38,498 nt of DNA from Usnea hakonensis (taxonomy: Eukaryota > Ascomycota > Lecanoromycetes > Lecanorales > Parmeliaceae): assembly GCA_013423325.1 (NCBI GenBank), contig BLJB01000509.1, positions 1-38,498 of the forward strand, read 5' to 3'. This document shows, piece by piece, positions 10,978-22,126 of this stretch (positions are counted from its first letter, which is position 1; each line of letters opens with the position of its first letter). The notes under the pieces were generated by a model. That model made no database searches and was not told the origin of the DNA. It saw only the letters and a list, made by a program, of their open reading frames with translations. The translations under genes and the position numbers were made by a program.

Positions 10978-11640
10978 GTTGGTAACCGGTTACCAACCGG
11001 TTACAAACTAGGAATAAATCGAAGATAAACTAAAGTAACCTTAAAATTAACCTTAAATTAACCCGAAATAAACCCGGAGTTTACCCGGTTCGCAACCGGT
11101 TACTAATCGAATAGGAACCGAACGAGACCCGATTCCTTTTTTTACTATAACCTATAGATATATATAGGGTTACTAATCGGTTATTAACCGAATAATAAGC
11201 CTTTTTTTTTTTCCTTTTTTTTTTTCTCTAAGTTAGATTATAGGGGGCTAGGCCTAATAGAGTAATATATATATATATAATTTTTTATAAAAATTCGATT
11301 TTTTAAATAATAAAATTAATAGCGTTATTATATAACTCTATAGAGACTACCCGAAATACCCGCTTTTAGCGTATTTCTAAAATTTTAGCGTAAAGTCTAA
11401 ATTTTTACGATTAACGCGGTTGTCTTTTTTTAAATCGACTTTTAACGGTTATAAACCTCTTTAAAAAATATTAGGGTTATAACCCTAATTATAAACTTTA
11501 AAAGTTGTAACNNNNNNNNNNNNNNNNNNNNATAATATCCGGTTTTTTTTCTATTAATAACCCTTAACTAAAAAAAATAGGTTGTAAACCGGTTACCACT
11601 CGGTTTCCGCCCCCAAATAAACTCTATAATAGGCCTAGAT
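10978..11640. repeat. Tract rich in AACCGGTTAC words
   Basis: The motif ggttac/gtaacc occurs many times. Examples are the palindrome ggtaaccggttacc at 10981-10994, gcaaccggttacta near 11092 and gtaaaccggttaccactcgg near 11584, with decayed forms such as ggttattaacc between them. Long T runs lie at about 11200-11226. No coding frame is seen. The motif resembles noncoding or inter-knuckle repeats in degraded retroelements, but its origin is unknown. Confidence 0.55.
11512..11531. other. Assembly gap (20 N)
   Basis: A run of 20 N follows the palindrome ttagggttataaccctaa (11471-11488). Twenty N is probably a placeholder, so the true distance is unknown. Two more N pairs occur at 15448-15449 and 22059-22060. 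Confidence 0.95.
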
Positions 11641-12127
11641 AGTATTACTAGCGCTATTATATTATATGAGCTTAGTATAAAGGAAAATAAATATATATAG
11701 AGGTTATTTATTAATATAATTAATATAATTAATAAAGAAATATTTAAATAATTTCTCTAACTATATAAAAAAAAATATTATTTAAATAATAATAGCGCGA
11801 TTAATATTAATAAATTTATAAATTCTAAGGGATTATCTATTATATTCTAAAAGAGAATCGCTCTCCTTATATTAAAAATAATTCTAGATATAATATTATC
11901 TAAAAAAAATAGGGGAGCTATAATAAAAAAAGATTTTCTAAAAGTAGTACTATCTAAAAAAAATAGAGTAACTATTATAGAGGAAAATTTCCCTAGAGAA
12001 AAAATTATATAATAACTACTAAACTCTATAATAAAAGGTTAACTAATTAGTAAATATATTATATAAGAATTAGCTCTTTATATTATTTATATATAAAGAT
12101 ATATACTTTCTTATTTTATTTATTATA
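11641..12127. other. AT-rich RIP-degraded DNA, nothing assignable
   Basis: There is no gene and no recognisable domain. A phrase of the type ctatctaaaaaaaatag occurs twice (near 11895 and 11950), within two imperfect ~70-bp related blocks. Confidence 0.45.
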
Positions 12128-12322
12128 TATATTATATAGCTTTTTAGTCTTATAGTCTCTAAAGATCTAGATTAGACTAGTCTACTATGAGGCTAGTATC
12201 TAAATTTACCTTCTAGATAAACTTAGCTATTCTAGCTCTTATTTACTTACTTAGATTATTAATTTAATTAATTATTTAAACTATTATTATTATTATTATT
12301 ATTTTCAGGCTTTATCTTAATA
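12128..12322. repeat. Right copy of the dispersed direct repeat (empty site for the TRIM-like element)
   Basis: It aligns with 8585-8656 joined to 9103-9232 and passes straight through the insertion point (gctagtatct-aaatttacc). It ends with (ATT)7 at 12283-12303. Its differences from the left copy are nearly all C-to-T or G-to-A. Confidence 0.8.
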
Positions 12323-12734
12323 GAGCTCGATAATATCTAATTCTTTTAATTATACTCGCTAGCTATAAGCTCGATAATATCTAGTTTTTTTAATTACGCT
12401 TACTAGCTATAAGTTACTATAAGTTATAGACTTAGAAGAAAATTAGAGAGGACTATCTCTAACTACTTTTTTATAAATAATAACTATTATCTAGTATAAG
12501 AAATTTTTTAATATAATATTATATATCTATAGAGATTTAATATAATATTAGGATTAATATAGACTTAAAGTATAATATAGATATAATAATAAGATATTAA
12601 ATCTAAAGAGAGAATATCTAAGATATAAGAAGTTCGCCTTAAGTAGAGATCCCTTTAGACTAGCGCTAGCGCCTATATAAAAGGCGTATTACGTATCCTA
12701 ATAAATTATAGATACTAAGATCGAAGTTTACGAA
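12323..12734. other. AT-rich debris
   Basis: No gene is seen. 12338-12415 repeats the phrases found at 8513-8584. The remainder is degraded DNA without a readable domain. Confidence 0.45.
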
Positions 12735-13050
12735 ACTAGCTATAGGGCTAAGCTAAGCCTAATTAGGCTAGATAAAGCCCTTTAAAGAAATCTATAAAGT
12801 TCTCCTATATTCTAGTATAAAATACTAGAGAAAGGAAAGTAGTTATAGTTAGTATAGAACTATAATACCGAACTATAATATCGAACTATAATAGCTAGGA
12901 TTAGCGATAGGGCTAAGGCTAGATCTATTTAGACTAGATAAAGTCCTTTAAAGAAAATCGAACCTTTCTTCTATATTCTAGTAGTAAATATAGAAGAAAG
13001 AAAGAAAGAAATATTATAAGAAAGTAGTTATAGTATAGAATTATAATACT
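12735..13050 (-). repeat. Two tandem, inverted fragments resembling the Gypsy-A LTR
   Basis: 12735-12885 and 12905-13047 align with each other (a gggctaag core, a gataaagncctttaaagaaa block, an agtagttatag block and a tataataCT tail). They also resemble the reverse complement of the left half of the Gypsy-A LTR, sharing the palindromic gcctaattaggc region, the tattctagta region and the closing actataata. They are probably decayed solo-LTR pieces. Confidence 0.5.
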
Positions 13051-13375
13051 TATAATATTTCTAAATCTATATTTATAATACTTTTAAATCTATACTTTCT
13101 ATACTTCTAAATCTATATTTATAATACTCTTAAATCTATACTTATAATATTTCTAAATCTATATTTATAATATTCTTAAATCTATACTTTCTATACTTCT
13201 AAATCTATATTTATAATAATCTTAAATCTATACTTATAATACTTCTAAATCCATATTTATAATATTCTTAAATCTATACTTATAATACTTATAAATCTAT
13301 ATTTATAATATTCTTAAATCTATACTTTCTATACTTCTAAATCTATACTTATAATACTTTTAAAGCTATACTTCC
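13041..13375. repeat. 23-bp minisatellite, about 14 units
   Basis: The unit is close to ttctaaatctatacttataatac. It runs in register across ~335 bp with small substitutions (tatactt against tatattt, cttctaaat against ctcttaaat). Alternating subtypes suggest a higher-order unit of two or three monomers. It starts at the end of the inverted LTR-like fragment and probably grew from it. Confidence 0.85.
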
Positions 13376-13581
13376 CTAGAAAGGTACATAGATTTCTATA
13401 GTAGATACACTAAGTACGAGGTACCTTTTCAGGCCTACTAGCCTAATATAGGGGCTAAACCGTATTAAGTTAGCTTCTTAGTAGACTAGACTTTTTGGGT
13501 TAGATTATTAGTAGGAGCTAACTAGATTAGGGGGGCTATACGCCTATAAATATAGGGCTATACGCGTATCCGAAGCCTAAT
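13376..13581. other. Short spacer with copia-gag-like phrase
   Basis: Around 13395-13432 the phrase ctatagtagatacactaag followed by taccttt matches 8050-8085 in the copia gag-like remnant. No gene is seen. The spacer is less AT-rich than its surroundings and ends at the Gypsy-B left LTR. Confidence 0.4.
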
Positions 13582-13894
13582 TATTATTAGCGCCTAGCGC
13601 TATCTAGCCGATAGCGTATACCTAGTAGGGGTAGTATAGTACTATTATTAAGGCTACTAGAACCCCTACGACTATTAATCGCTAGGGGGGTCCCGTAACT
13701 AGTAACTTTATAGCGGGGTAGTATTTAGTACTAATATATTAAATTAGTATCTTTTAGATAATTTAGAAATTTTTTAGAGATTAATTTTAATATATTTAAT
13801 ACTATATTATTAAATTATCTTTATAGTTATTATATTTTTATATCTTTTATCTACTATCTCCGTTAGTATATTACTAGTAGAACTAGTTTTAATA
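13582..13894 (+). repeat. Gypsy-B left LTR
   Basis: It starts tattattagcgcctag, probably TGTTATTAG before RIP, and ends agttttaata (agtcctaaca in the right copy). It shares the block gggggtcccgtaactagtaa with the right LTR. Length is 313 bp. Confidence 0.8.
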
Positions 13895-14888
13895 GTTCTA
13901 ATCTCTCTACCTTTTAAAAAAAAAGGCCTAGAAGTAATTATAATATTTTCTCTAATAAATCTATCGAGTAAGTAACGCGATAATATAAGTTTAAATTTAA
14001 ATAATAAATAGACTTTTAATTAAGATAGAGAGGACTATCTTACTAAATTTAAAAAAGAAAAGTATTATCTATAATAGAATATTAAGATTATAAGATTTAA
14101 GGTTACTAATAAAGCGCTTTATAGACTTAATAATAATATTATTAAAATAAAAACTTTACGCCTTTTAAAATTTAATAAGTTTTATAAGAGTACTAGTAAG
14201 AGTAAATATATCCGCTAGTTTTATAATATTAAAATTAAATTTTTTAGAAGCTCTAAATATTTTATTATTAAAAAGATAAAAATTAGATTCTATATAAATA
14301 GTATTAAAGATAATCTAAATATTTAATAATATATTTATTATTCTAAGCTAGAATTCTAAGGTTAAACTTTTATAGAGTTTAAATAGTTCCTTCTAAATTT
14401 AATAATAAATCTAGTAAATTAATATCTCCTCGCCTATAAAAAATATAATAAAATAAAATAATTTTCTAACTAAAAGATTTTAGTCTTTAAGATCTACTTT
14501 AAAAAGCTAGAGAAATAATTAATATCTATAGATAAAAATTATAAGATAAATCTTTTTTTAACTAAACTATAAGATAAATTAAAGAATTAAATTCTAAATA
14601 CTAATAATATACTAAAATAAAGGAAGAATCTCCTTATTATAACTATTATATAGAAAAAAGTTCTAAAATATATATATAAAAATAATAGCGATAGTAGTTT
14701 CTATTTAAAATTATCTAATAACTAAAATAAGGAAAAAGGTAAAGATAAATCTTTAAAAAATTAAATTTCTAAACTTAAATTAAAAATTAATAATAGTAGT
14801 AAGATATTATATACCCGTAAAGATAGTAATAAAAAGTATAAATCTAAAAATATTAATTCTAATTATAAAGGCGATACTTATTTTTATT

Positions 14889-14900
14889 ATAGTAAGACTA
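14889..14900 (+). repeat. Target-site duplication, left (atagtaagacta)
   Basis: The 12-mer atagtaagacta is repeated exactly at 16957-16968 and brackets the LINE-like insertion. Confidence 0.85.
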
Positions 14901-16956
14901 GATCTTTCCACACCACCGATCTCTGCACGACAATATGTATTGAGGAATACAAGGATGCAGAGCACAACCAGATTTAAAGTTTCAACGAATCCACGGATGC
15001 ATTCTATCTAGCTTATTTACCCAAAGCTTGCAGGTGAGATATTTGGGGAGGAGGGCGAAGGGTCGGATCGACGGTCTGAACCATCAAGTTGACTAACCGA
15101 CTTTTCACCATCACGGTCCCTTGCTGGTAAAGACACTCAGTGAGCGCCTCAGTCTATGTTTCAATCCATATCCCGGCCAGCACCACAGTCCAGCAAGATT
15201 AAAAGAGCCGTCTTTACCAATATTAGATTAAGGGAAAATGAAGTACAACAACCAGCACGAAGAGAAGCCTTTCACATTAGGTAGGGAACCAGAAGAAGAA
15301 GACACACTACCAGATATAGACACAATAGGGACTACTACTACCCCTAAGGGGGTAGAGCATACCGATACGGAAGTAGAACAAGACGCGGCTACCGCGTTCG
15401 CGATACTAATAATATAGATAGGGAGCCTAGAAGAGGTACTCTAGATANNAGCGGGAAACGCGTCGATTAATATTATACGAGTACTCGTAGAAGGATAGAG
15501 TCGAGAAATTATAAAGCTACGCGCGGAGCTATAATAGGAGAAAGAAAAGTAGACGAGATAACGCGAGGAGGAACGAATAAGAAGCTAAATAAGTACGCCG
15601 ACGCGTCAAGATAGCCTAACTACTAGATAGAGCTAAGGAAACCCGTTTAAAATACCTAGGGGGGGCCCCCCTAGCGTTATAGTCCATACGATCTAACTAG
15701 AGGATTCGAGAAAACGGAGATAGCTCCTAATACGAGTTAGAGATAAGAAGGAAAGTAAGAGCATAGGAGAAATAGCGGAAGAGATCCTAAGGGAACTAAA
15801 GGATATACGGATATAAGGAGAGAGAGTTAAATAGCTAGAGACGGCGCGCCGTCTTCGCAGTAGCGACCTCCTAATCTAGATAACCACGACGGACGTAAAA
15901 GAAGACTTAGAGAAGGATACGTCCTAGCTTACGGAGAAGTACGCGTCGGCCAGTATTATACGAAAGGTATACCCGGTAATAGCATACGGCATTAGAGTTA
16001 ATAGAGTAGATACCAGTACGTGGCTAGGGATAAAGAGGAGGATTAAATAGAATAATTAGAGAATATACCCGGAACTTGAGATTATAGGAATTAGATAGCT
16101 ATCTAATAGCTATAAGATAAAAAAGTACTCGTTATTAGTACTAAACCTCCCGACCCTAGAGATAGTAGATGCCCTAATACTTAACGGACTCGTTAAAGCG
16201 AAGGAAATGAAAGCGGTAAAGAGGTTCGACTAGGCGGCCTCCCTAACTAGGTACTATAGTTGTTAGGAATATGGTCATATCGCGAGAACGTGCTAAAACG
16301 AGGTACGGTACGCTAAATATAATTAGACGCACGATACCCGAACACATACAATAGTAGTACCGGTAATAGCCCCGGGATACGCGGCGTACGGGAAGAAAGG
16401 CTATACTATATACGATACAGACTACTAGTTTAAGGCCAAGATAAAGAGGTATATAGTGAGGAGGCTCGCGAAGAAAAGGCCATTCTACGGCTAATATTAG
16501 TAGGAAACGAACGGTAAGGGGAGCTAAGGTAGGAAGGAGAAGACGAAGGCGAAGGAATCTATAGCCTCGACCTAAAGGAGTAGACCCGAAGAACTAAAAG
16601 CTATACTCCGAGAAAGGATCAAGGAGAGTACGAACTAGGGCCGGGGACTTAGCGAGGAGGAGTTAATCTAAATCCGGACCGAGATTACTAAGATTTAAGC
16701 TTTAGAGAAGGAAATCGTAGTAGGAGAAATATAAATAATAGCGAAACCCTAACGGAGGTATAACTAAAGTAGTATTTAGATCTATATATAGATAGTAATA
16801 TATATGTAGAGATGTGGTAAGGTTTTTCCCTGATAGTATATACGCAAGACGATGGTATCAAATGGTTTTCTTACTACGAGTTGATAAGAGTCAAAGGATC
16901 CCGTAATTACCTTTCGAAGTTTAGGTAGATACGACGTATAAATTCAAATTCAAAAA
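14901..16956 (+). mobile_element. LINE-like (Tad1-type) element with ORF1 only
   Basis: This 2,056-bp insertion is more GC-rich than its host, is flanked by an exact 12-bp duplication and ends in an A-rich tail (aaattcaaattcaaaaa), as target-primed retrotransposition leaves. It has a ~340-bp leader and a long gag-like ORF1 with two zinc knuckles. It then has about 160 bp of 3' sequence that matches the LINE tail at 1-62. No reverse transcriptase or endonuclease is present, so it is an internally deleted or non-autonomous copy. RIP damage is moderate, mostly CAG to TAG. Confidence 0.7.
15238..16796 (+). pseudogene. LINE ORF1 (gag-like, CCHC) pseudogene
   Basis: The frame opens at ATG 15238 (MKYNNQHEEKPFTLG) and runs with in-frame TAG/TAA codons at Gln positions. 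An N-terminal acidic part is followed by a charged helical region rich in Glu, Arg and Gln (about 15480-15900). At about 16250-16340 there is YYSC-x-EYGHIARTC followed by NEVRYAKYN and THDTRTH, the paired zinc-knuckle layout of Tad1-type ORF1 proteins, with some Cys changed to Tyr. A basic, Gln-rich tail ends near 16790. Two N at 15448-15449 interrupt the frame. It would bind element RNA if intact. Confidence 0.65.
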
Positions 16957-16968
16957 ATAGTAAGACTA
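16957..16968 (+). repeat. Target-site duplication, right (atagtaagacta)
   Basis: This is an exact copy of 14889-14900. Gypsy-B gag resumes here. Confidence 0.85.
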
Positions 16969-17129
16969 ATTATTAAATATCTAAATATTCTAATAAAGAT
17001 AAACTAGCGATTTATATTATTAATATCTTGTTAAAAAATAATTAGGCTTTATAGTCGCTTTATAAGTAGAGTAGAAAAGAAAAGAAATAGAGATAGTCCC
17101 CCCTATTATTATAAAGGGCTAGACTAAAC

Positions 17130-20100
17130 TATAAAATAATAAGTATCCTATTATAGCCCTTTTTAATTATAGCGCGAGTATTAATTTAATCTTATAGAAA
17201 TTTATTATCTAATAGAATCTCGAATCTTATAATACTAATTTATTACTAGTAAAAATAATTAGCGGGTAATATATATACTATTATAGTACCTATAAATTTA
17301 ATTATTAATTAGTTAATAGCTAGGGTTATAGATAGAAATATAATATACTATTTTATGATATAGATTAGAAAGATTCTAATCTAGTTTTAGATATATCTAT
17401 ATTAAGTTAATTATATATTTTACTTAATTTATAGGCGGAATAATAGCGCTTTAAAATTAACGCTAATAAATTATAGATTAAAAAGGTCGAAAATTTTATC
17501 TAAAACTTAAAAAAGGAGCTAAATATATTTACTATTATATATATTATAATAGTATATAATAAATAGAAAGATATTTCTACCCCTAAGCTCCCTCTAAAGT
17601 TAATAGAATATAATAATATTTTTTTTAATAAAAAGGTAGAAGTCTTATCTATATTAAAATAGAGAGATTATATTATTAAGATTAAAAAAGATAAGAAACT
17701 ATCTTATAACCCCCTATATAACCTCTTTTAATTAGAGTTATCGGAGCTCTAATACTATCTAGAAAGTATTCTTTAGAAAGGCTAGATTTATTATTTAACT
17801 TTCTCTATAGATATACTAATTTTTTTTATATTTAAAAAAGATAGTAGACTTTATCTATATATAAATTATTATAAATTAAATATAATAATTATTAAAAATT
17901 AATATCTATTATTTCTAATTATTAAGATATTAGACCGCTTATATAGTATTAAAGTATTTTTAAAATTAAATCTAAAAGATATTTATTACTAGATCTAAAT
18001 TAAGTCTAGCGATAAGTAGAAAATAATATTCTATACTTACTATAATTATTTTAAATATTTAGTAATATTATTTAGACTTATTAATACTCCTATAATATTT
18101 TAAGCCTATATTAATTATATTTTAATAGATCTTATAGATATAATATATATAATATATCTTAATAATATTCTTATCTATAGTATTAAGCCGGCGGAATATT
18201 AGTAATATATTAAATAAATCCTTAAGTAATTATACTAGTTCTAATTATATACTAATCTAAAAAAATATTAGTTTTTTACTAAATAGATTAAATTCCTAAA
18301 GTTTATTATTATTATTAATAATATAATAATAGATTAAAAGAGAGTCGTATCTATTAAAAAATAGCCTTAACTAAAAAGCTATTAGAATATATAAGTCTTT
18401 CTAGGCTTTATAAATTTTTATTAATACTTTATTTATAATTATTTAAAGATTATAGTATCCTTTACTAATCTTCTAAAAGGAAATAAAAAAGATAAGAAAA
18501 TAAAATTACTAAAATAAACTAATAATATAGAGTAATTATTTATTAAATTTTATAATACTTTTTTTAAAGCGCTATTCTTATATTATTATTGTTACGGATA
18601 TCCTCCACAGGATATGTGCGGAGCCTCATAGGGCTTAGCGAGCCTTGGCGCCTTGGCATTGCGCACACATATCGGTGCACTGTAGATACTCTTTCTTCTT
18701 TCTTCTATATACACATTATTATATTATTATCCATACATATGACACCACTCATATCGTTTCCTGATTTGTGAAAGAGTATCTACACGAGGAATCCTCCTCA
18801 TGGCCGCAATGCCAAGGCTCGCTAAGCCCTATGAGGCTCCGCACATATCCTGTGGAGGATATCCGTAACAATTATAATCCTAAAAAAAAAATCTATCTAG
18901 AAACTAATATTTCGAACTTTAATCTAGATACTATATTTTTATAATAGAATAATAATAGCTATTAGTAACTTATTACCTTTTAATCTTAAAAGATAATTTC
19001 TATAAAGTAGAATTATAAGACCTATAATTAGAAATTACTTAGTATTATTATAGTAATAAAATAATATTATTATTATTTTAAAAGTAGTCCGTTTACTATT
19101 AATATTTAGATAGATTATAATAATTTTAAAGATTTTATAAAATAAAAGAAATTTATATTTAAATAAGTATATTAAATATTAAAATTAGTTATTTATAACT
19201 TTAAAATTTTTTATTAGCTAGATAAAATTAACTCTATTAATCTAATATTATAATAACCCGATTATAAAGATATTTCGCTATTAAATATCTAATTATTATT
19301 AATACTTTAAAATAAATTAGTACTCTAAATAAATAAAGATTTATTAGAAATTAAATTTTTTATTATAGCTATAGCGCCTATATTTTAAATAGTAAATATT
19401 TAAATAGTAATCTTTAAGAAAAAGGTTTAGAATATATTAAAGACTATATATAACGAGCTAAAAAGATCTATAAAGATACTAATTTAAAAACTATAAATCT
19501 ATAATAATTAGATAAGCTCCTTTTATAATAAAGCTTCTAAATTATTATAACGCTATTAGATATAAAGTTAAGTATAAATTTTAGATTAAGAGGAATTTCT
19601 AAAATATAAAAATTATCTCTATATTTCTAAAGATCCTATAATTTAGAAAGAACTTATTATAAGGTATTATAATAACCCTCTAATAGATTACTTTAGTACT
19701 ATAAAGATATATAAGCTTCTTATCTATAAATACTATTAAGATAGAAATCTAAAATAAATTACTAACTATATAAAGATTTATAATATATATTAATATATTA
19801 AGGTATCTAGATATTAGCTCTATAATATATTAGATTTTTTATCTATTATTAATAAGCTCTAAAAGGAGATTTTTATAGACTTTATTACTAATTTACCTCT
19901 TAATAAATATAAAGAAGTTATTTATAACTCTATTTTAATTATAATAAACTAATTTATTAAGATAATTAGATATCTCTCTATTTAGATTATAATTAGTAGT
20001 ATTAAGTTAGTAGATATATTTTTTACTAAAGTTATCTATTACTATAATATACTTAATAGTATTATTAATAATCGAGATTTAATATTTATTAGTAATTTTT

Positions 20101-21050
20101 AGTTAGCTATCTACTACTATATAAAGATAAAGAGGTATCTTAATACTATCTTTTATCTCTAAATTAATAATTAGATAGAGCGCTAAAATTAGGAATTAAA
20201 ATACTACTTATATATATTTATTACTACTAATAGCTAAATTCTCTTATATAAATAGTTAATATTCCTTTATTAAAATAATACCGTTCTACCTTATATATAG
20301 ATATTATTTAGAAATTAAATATAAAATCGAGGATAATTCTATAAAGGGGAGAATATCTATTATAAATAAAAAAATAAAAAGATTATAAGAGCTTAAAGAT
20401 AAAATTACTAAACGCCTATAAAGCGTTATTAAATTCTAAACTAAATAATATAATAAATCTTACTAACTAAAAAAGTATAATATTAGTAATTTAATAATAT
20501 TAGTAATTAAGAATCTAAAGTAGAAATATCTAAATAAGAAATTATCTTATAAATTTATAAAACCTTTTAAAATTACTAATAAAATAGGAGTATAAGTATA
20601 TTATTTACTCTTACTATCTATTTATAAAATCTATAATATTTTCTATATTTTACTTCTAGAGCCTTATTATATATATAATTATAGTAATATATTATAATTT
20701 ATATAAATATTTAAATTAATTAATAATAAGGAGCTTTAGAAAGTAGAAAAAATACTAGATAAAACTCGTACTAGAGAAGACTTCTAGTATAAAGTTAAAT
20801 AGATTAATTAGAATAATAAATATAACTAGTAACTTCTAGAAAAAGATATATTAGATATATATTAACTAATTAATAATTATAATACTTAAATAACTAATAA
20901 GTAGAATTATAAAGATTTTAATAAAGAAATTCTTAAATTATAAGAATAATTATTATAAAATAAGTAGAAGTACTAATATAAGATATAGATCTACTATTTA
21001 TTATAGATTCTATATATTATTATACTCCTTAGTACTTATAAATATAGAAT
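17130..21050 (+). pseudogene. Gypsy-B pol remnant, split by a 281-bp element
   Basis: Reverse transcriptase is clear at 17840-18240: LYLYINYYKLN, KVFLKLNLKDIYYQI, YFKYLVILFRLINTPIIF, then IYLNNILIY. The catalytic YLDD has become YLNN (18155-18166). RNase H starts AFKALFLYYYNP, is interrupted at 18589 and continues at 18876 with IYLETNISNFNL, where the ETD catalytic Asp is now Asn. Integrase phrases include FIDFITNLPL near 19875 and ISNFWLAICYYTKIKRYLNT near 20090-20150, followed by a C-terminal region to about 21050. The frame is broken throughout by RIP-type stops. Confidence 0.8.
18590..18870. mobile_element. 281-bp element with long terminal inverted repeats
   Basis: The ends are perfect inverted repeats of 59 bp, beginning TGTTACGGATATCCTCCACA. 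The left arm then has an extra CGCCTTGG, after which both arms share CATTGCG and, further in, TGTAGATACTCTTTC, so the arms reach about 115 bp. attat flanks both sides (18585-18589 and 18871-18875). The TG...CA ends and 5-bp duplication resemble a solo LTR, while the arms resemble a foldback MITE. It is GC-rich and almost free of RIP in a saturated host, so it is young. A 60-codon frame at 18589-18771 is not considered a gene. A second copy starts at 38436. Confidence 0.85.
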
Positions 21051-21996
21051 TATATAATAAAAAGGTTAAATAATAAATAATAATTTATTAATTATTTATA
21101 AATTATCTATTTAGGGAGCTAGCGAAAAAATATTATATTTAAAAAAGAATACTTTTAATCTAAAAATTATATTACTAAAATAGAGTTATAGTAATATAAT
21201 TTATTTATAATATATTATAATACTAATATTATACCCCGATAAAGAGATAGTATTATTAATTTAGATATAATAGCGCTAAAGTAGAGTTATAATAATATAG
21301 TTTATTCTAAATATTTATATTAAAGTAAAGATATCTAGAAGGGGGCTAATTTATATTATAAATAATAATATAACTTTCTCTCTCTTCTTCGATATCTATA
21401 AAATATTAAATAATTAATATTATTATTATTATTAAATAAATTTATATTTATATCTTTCTTCTAATTAGTCTTAATATTAATTTTAGTTTCGACTTCCTCC
21501 TCTACTTTTTTCTTAATTTTAAATTCTTTCTAATTTTTAGTAACTTTAGGTTCCCTCTTAATCTTAGCTTTAATTTTAAATTCGATATTTATATCTACTT
21601 CTACCTCTATCTTTTCTATAATAATATTATTATTATTAGAATAGTTTCTTAATCTTTTAATACTTATTATAAATAATATTAAGATACTATAATTATTATT
21701 TTTTATCTTAATAAATTATATCTTTATTATAAATATAAATTTATTATTAATCTAGCGTATCTTTTATATAGTAATTAATATATCTTTAATATAGATTTTT
21801 TATTATTTACTTTTAATAAGCTTTCTTTTAATTAATTATAACTACTATTCTAATTAAGTATTATAATTCTATAATATCTTTAAGATTATAGAAGTTTTAC
21901 CCTATTTTTTTTTAAACTAGATAATCTCTTTTAATAAAGCCTTATATTTATATTATATATATATATTAGAAACCTCTATAGTAGTATCTATAAAGC
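21051..21996. other. Gypsy-B region between pol and the copia insertion
   Basis: No intact gene is seen. 21430-21640 is CT-rich on the plus strand and would read on the minus strand as a Lys/Glu-rich segment (KIEVEVDINIEFKIKAKIK) with few stops. Together with 29019-30058 this makes about 2 kb between pol and the right LTR, long for a simple Gypsy 3' region. The copia target site aaagc is at 21992-21996. Confidence 0.45.
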
Positions 21997-22126
21997 TGTC
22001 AAAATATGGGGTAGGACACATAGTAGTTGTATTCACTATGGATCTCTATGAAGGAAAGNNAAGGAAAGCTTGACTATGTCCCAAGTAGTAGTCACGTGAC
22101 GAAGTCACGTGACTCTACTTTCAATA
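21997..22126 (-). repeat. Copia 3' LTR (contains an assembly artefact)
   Basis: It runs from tgtcaaaatatgggg to actttcaata. Compared with 28894-29013 it has ten extra bases around nn at 22059-22060 (aaggaaag-nn-aaggaaag). The flank is duplicated across the gap, so the extra bases are probably not real. Confidence 0.88.

Larger units (their letters stand above)
13895..17130 (+). pseudogene. Gypsy-B gag remnant, split by a LINE insertion
   Basis: The capsid part is readable with RIP stops at about 14160-14660 (NKFYKSTSKSKYIR, FYNIKIKFFRSSKYF, YKKYNK). A Lys/Ser/Asn-rich linker follows. The zinc knuckle begins GDTYFYYSKT at about 14872-14900. After removing 14901-16956 and one target-duplication copy it continues with NYQISKYSNK, giving C-F-Y-C-x4-H-x4-C spacing with Cys and His codons changed to Tyr. 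This shows that the LINE jumped into an existing Gypsy gag. Confidence 0.65.

Noticed and set aside
13041..13375. CRISPR-like regular array
   Set aside because: The units are contiguous with no spacers and the genome is eukaryotic. It is a minisatellite.
18589..18771. 60-codon frame in the inverted-repeat element
   Set aside because: It starts inside the terminal repeat and is not symmetrical with any frame in the other arm. The element looks non-autonomous.
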